Below are positions 7,668 to 9,846 of a stretch of DNA of 9,846 bases, one piece after another. A program made the position numbers and the translations under genes. The stretch's first letter is position 1. Every line of letters begins with the position of its first letter. Below the pieces are notes generated by a model. It did no database searches and was not told the origin of the DNA. It was given only the letters and a program-made list of their open reading frames with translations. The DNA is from JAWKTT01 sp041398965 (GTDB lineage Bacteria > Planctomycetota > Planctomycetia > Planctomycetales > Planctomycetaceae), in assembly GCA_041398965.1 (NCBI GenBank), contig JAWKTT010000067.1, forward strand, positions 1 through 9,846, in the 5' to 3' direction.

Positions 7668-7675
7668 CTCCCTTA
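7668..7675 (-). promoter_or_regulatory. Ribosome binding site that sets the DUF1592 protein start
   Basis: On the minus strand TAAGGGAG ends 6 nt before the ATG at 7661. An adjacent in-frame TTG at 7664 would leave only 3 nt of spacing, so ATG is chosen as the start. Confidence 0.7.
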
Positions 7676-7915
7676 GTTGTCATGATCTTGATGTGCAAGG
7701 CACCAGGTCCGATCCGCTCTACTGCCACTTTCGCTCACTGCTGGAGAGACGCAGCTCCATTAGGGATTTCCGGGGTGAACGCCGTCTCCTTGACGAGATC
7801 CCGTTGGCGACGTCGATGGCACGGTGGACATGTTTCGGCCCTTTTTCGACTTCTCGGTTCGACCCGCTGAACTTTTCTTACTCAGCTTCGTGACGAGTGT
7901 AACATCAGAAGTGTT

Positions 7916-7924
7916 TGATAGAAT
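7916..7924 (+). promoter_or_regulatory. Candidate extended -10 promoter for the propeller gene
   Basis: TG at 7916-7917, one base, then TAGAAT at 7919-7924 fits an extended -10 (TGnTATAAT) with one mismatch in the hexamer. The -35 region (around 7895-7901, GAGTGTA) is poor, which is typical of extended -10 promoters. Transcription would start near 7931, giving a leader of about 70 nt before the ATG at 8001. Confidence 0.3.
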
Positions 7925-8000
7925 ACTCTTGGCCTCGACCGTTGAACACTGTCGTTCTTCGTTGTCCCCCGTCTCTGTCGTACCGAATACAAGGTGTCCT

Positions 8001-9846
8001 ATGCCTGCCGCTCTTTTGAGGTTTTCGCTGTTGTTGATGTTCGGTCTGTTCTCCGTCTCTCCCCTTGTCGGGCAAGTTCCTTCGGAGATTGGTGACTGGC
8101 CCCAATGGCGAGGCCCCGATGCGAATGGTGTCAGCCGGGAAACAGGACTACTCAAGGAGTGGCCCGAAGGAGGTCCTAAGGTGCTCTGGAAGGTCGACTC
8201 CGTCGGAGTTGGCTATTCGTCAATCGCAGTCAAAGGGGATCGCATTTATACCCTCGGAGACTTGGATGGGGTCGAGCAGGTTCTCTGTCTCGACGCAAAA
8301 GACGGGAGTGTCGTTTGGGCAAGTCAGCCGGGACAATTGGCTCAATTGCTTTCCACGCGAATCGAGAAAGAGTTCCAACAACTCGACAAGAATCAGGACG
8401 GCAGGATCGACGAGAGTGAGGGACTGGCCCGCTTCGGATGGGACTTCACAAAGTATGATCGGGCTCTCCCGGAGGTCGATGTCAACGAACTGGCCAGCAA
8501 GCGAGTGACTGCGCTCATCCAGCAGATTGATGCCAACGGCAATGGCCAAGTCGAGTTCTCTGAAGGTTCGTCGCTGTTTCGCGACCGATTCGAACGGATG
8601 GACACTGAGGACAAAGAGGTCGATGCCACAGCGCTTGCGGCTCGTCGCGCTGTCGCCTACTTGAATGATCTCGACGCCAATGGCGATAAGAAGTTGAGCA
8701 AGGAAGAAGTCCGCCGATCAGCACTTGAGCGACAGTTTGGGCGGATCGATCAGCGTGACCCGAACACCAATAAGGGAGACGACCTGCTGACTGCGGAGGA
8801 AATCGAACAGGCCTTGATCAAGCATGAGCCCGGACGAGACGGAGTCGTCACTCTCAAGGAGATGGTGAGTTTCTACGTCCGGGAGAAAGTTTCTGGTGAT
8901 GGCGAGTTGTCACAGAACGAATTGCGATCGGCTTTCGGAGGGTATCGGAATGGCATGGGAGACGGCCCGCGCGGGACACCCACCATCGACGGTGAGCGTC
9001 TCTACATCGAAGGGGGAAACGGAGACGTTGCCTGCATGAATGCCGCAACCGGCGAGACGATCTGGCACCTGAACCTGACGTCCGAGTTCGGCGGGCGGAC
9101 TCCCGGTTGGGGATATTCTGAATCGCCACTTGTGGTCGGGAAAATGGTGGTCGTCACCCCGGGTGGGCAGCAGGGGACAATCGTCGCCCTCGACAAGATG
9201 ACTGGAGAAAAATTGTGGCAAAGCAGTAGCGTCACCGAAGGGGCCCACTATTCGACGCCGGTCCTCGCGACGATTAACGGAATCCAGCAGATCGTCCAGT
9301 TTGGAAACGCCAGCATCTTTGGTGTCTCGCTGGAAAACGGTCAGCAACTCTGGAGTTACAAAGCTCCCGCCAACGGCACCGCAAACTGTTGCTCGCCGAT
9401 AGTCGACGACAACCATGTCTTTGCAGCCAGTGCGTACGGTACGGGTGGCGGACTTGTGAAGGTCAATCGCACCGGTGACTCTCAAACTGCTGAAGAGGTT
9501 TACTTTGAAAAGAAGTTGCAATGCCATCATGGCGGAATCGTCAAGATTGGCGACTTCATGTACACCTGCGGCGATGGGCCGCTCACCTGCGTGAACTTCA
9601 AGACCGGGAAGATCGCCTGGCAGGCCCGCTGCGTCGGTAAGGGGTCAGTCGTTGCGGCCGATGGCATGCTTTATGTCTTAAGCGAAGGACACCGCGTGGC
9701 ACTGGTCGAAGTGACCCCCGAAGAATACCGGGAGCATGGCACCTTCGAGATTAGCTCGCACGGTCGACCTTCATGGGCCCACCCTGTCGTTGCTGGCGGC
9801 GTACTCTACATTCGCGATCAAGAATCGCTCACCGCCTACGACATCC
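8001..9846 (+). CDS. PQQ-like beta-propeller protein with EF-hand insertion, C-terminus cut by window
   Basis: The frame is open from ATG 8001 to the window edge (615 codons, no stop). AAGG at 7991-7994 lies 6 nt upstream. Residues 1-25 are a Sec signal peptide. The mature part opens with WPQWRGP (33-39) and continues as a PQQ-like/quinoprotein propeller with repeated tryptophan-docking blades: LDAKDGSVVW (to W106), NAATGETIW, LDKMTGEKLW, LENGQQLW and NFKTGKIAW. GWGYSESPLV and the CHHGG segment are also typical of the planctomycete secreted family related to BamB-type propellers. Between W106 and DGPRGTPT (from 321) sits an insert of about 200 residues rich in EF-hand loops. Vicinal cysteines occur at 463-464. 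PQQ binding itself is not shown; many members of this fold bind no cofactor. A calcium-binding or calcium-stabilised envelope protein is inferred. It is divergent from the DUF1592 block. Confidence 0.93.
   Translation, partial: MPAALLRFSLLLMFGLFSVSPLVGQVPSEIGDWPQWRGPDANGVSRETGLLKEWPEGGPKVLWKVDSVGVGYSSIAVKGDRIYTLGDLDGVEQVLCLDAKDGSVVWASQPGQLAQLLSTRIEKEFQQLDKNQDGRIDESEGLARFGWDFTKYDRALPEVDVNELASKRVTALIQQIDANGNGQVEFSEGSSLFRDRFERMDTEDKEVDATALAARRAVAYLNDLDANGDKKLSKEEVRRSALERQFGRIDQRDPNTNKGDDLLTAEEIEQALIKHEPGRDGVVTLKEMVSFYVREKVSGDGELSQNELRSAFGGYRNGMGDGPRGTPTIDGERLYIEGGNGDVACMNAATGETIWHLNLTSEFGGRTPGWGYSESPLVVGKMVVVTPGGQQGTIVALDKMTGEKLWQSSSVTEGAHYSTPVLATINGIQQIVQFGNASIFGVSLENGQQLWSYKAPANGTANCCSPIVDDNHVFAASAYGTGGGLVKVNRTGDSQTAEEVYFEKKLQCHHGGIVKIGDFMYTCGDGPLTCVNFKTGKIAWQARCVGKGSVVAADGMLYVLSEGHRVALVEVTPEEYREHGTFEISSHGRPSWAHPVVAGGVLYIRDQESLTAYDI
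8334..8960 (+). other. EF-hand-rich insertion domain within the propeller gene
   Basis: This covers residues about 112-320 of the propeller protein. The clearest calcium loops are DKNQDGRIDESE (129-140, canonical), DANGNGQVEFSE (177-188) and DANGDKKLSKEE (225-236). Weaker ones are an expanded loop at about 253-267 (acidic and Asn residues ending TAEE), EPGRDGVVTLKE (276-287) and SGDGELSQNE (298-307). Two degenerate loops sit between the first three, at 153-164 and 201-212, each with the pattern D then EVD then LA. Such loops usually bind Ca2+; only the first matches the consensus at every coordinating position. Confidence 0.85.
8385..8672 (+). repeat. Two 144-bp coding tandem units (48-residue EF-hand repeat)
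   Basis: Unit 1 is 8385-8528 (residues 129-176) and unit 2 is 8529-8672 (177-224). A third, diverged unit starts at 8673 (residue 225). The two aligned units need no gaps and share about 16 of 48 residues, including the calcium loop, an FxxxF helix spacing before a conserved Asp, and an EVD...LA segment. Each unit reads as one good EF-hand paired with one degenerate one. The similarity is clear in protein but low in DNA, so the duplication is old. Confidence 0.6.

Larger units (their letters stand above)
7662..8000. other. Divergent intergenic region
   Basis: This 339-nt region separates the divergent DUF1592 and propeller genes and must hold promoters for both. On the plus strand I see an extended -10 candidate (7916-7924). 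I see no convincing promoter for the minus strand. Short open frames cross the region (for example plus 7693-7893), but they have no recognisable product or good ribosome binding site. No strong hairpin or repeat was found. Confidence 0.55.

Noticed and set aside
7693..7893. A 66-codon plus-strand frame in the divergent intergenic region
   Set aside because: It has no clear ribosome binding site or known motif, and the region must hold promoters for two flanking genes.
1..9846. CRISPR arrays, tRNA or rRNA genes, transposases, toxin-antitoxin or defence genes
   Set aside because: No regularly spaced direct repeats, no tRNA cloverleaf and no such protein signatures were found on either strand.

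Overview
The window looks like chromosomal DNA of a planctomycete (Planctomycetota, probably class Planctomycetia). The evidence is the gene content: secreted DUF1501, DUF1552 and DUF1592-type cytochrome proteins, a formylglycine sulfatase and a PQQ-like beta-propeller protein. All of these are greatly expanded in that phylum. GC content is moderate and the genes are separated by sizeable gaps. I cannot name genus or species.

Layout, left to right. Positions 1-411 hold no convincing gene but carry three short dyad symmetries. A complete DUF1501 gene follows on the plus strand (412-1788). It converges on a block of three minus-strand genes, which in transcription order are a DUF1592/PSCyt cytochrome-like protein (7661-4938), a DUF1552 protein (4857-3574) and a sulfatase (3411-2008). 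The gaps inside the block are 80 and 162 nt, so one transcript is plausible. A 339-nt divergent intergenic region (7662-8000) separates this block from a plus-strand PQQ-like beta-propeller gene that starts at 8001 and runs off the right edge.

Every complete product has a recognisable export signal. DUF1501 and DUF1552 carry twin-arginine signals; the sulfatase, the DUF1592 protein and the propeller protein carry Sec-type signals. The window therefore encodes a set of cell-envelope proteins. Sulfatases suggest sulfated polysaccharide as a substrate. The CXXCH motifs of the DUF1592 protein suggest haem binding. What DUF1501, DUF1552 and DUF1592 proteins actually do has not, to my knowledge, been shown biochemically.

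The most unusual item is the propeller protein. Its family is normally a compact secreted beta-propeller of roughly 420-450 residues. Here about 200 residues rich in EF-hand calcium-binding loops are inserted between the first blade and the rest of the propeller. The insert is itself built from a 48-residue tandem repeat. No CRISPR array, tRNA, rRNA, transposase or phage gene was seen.
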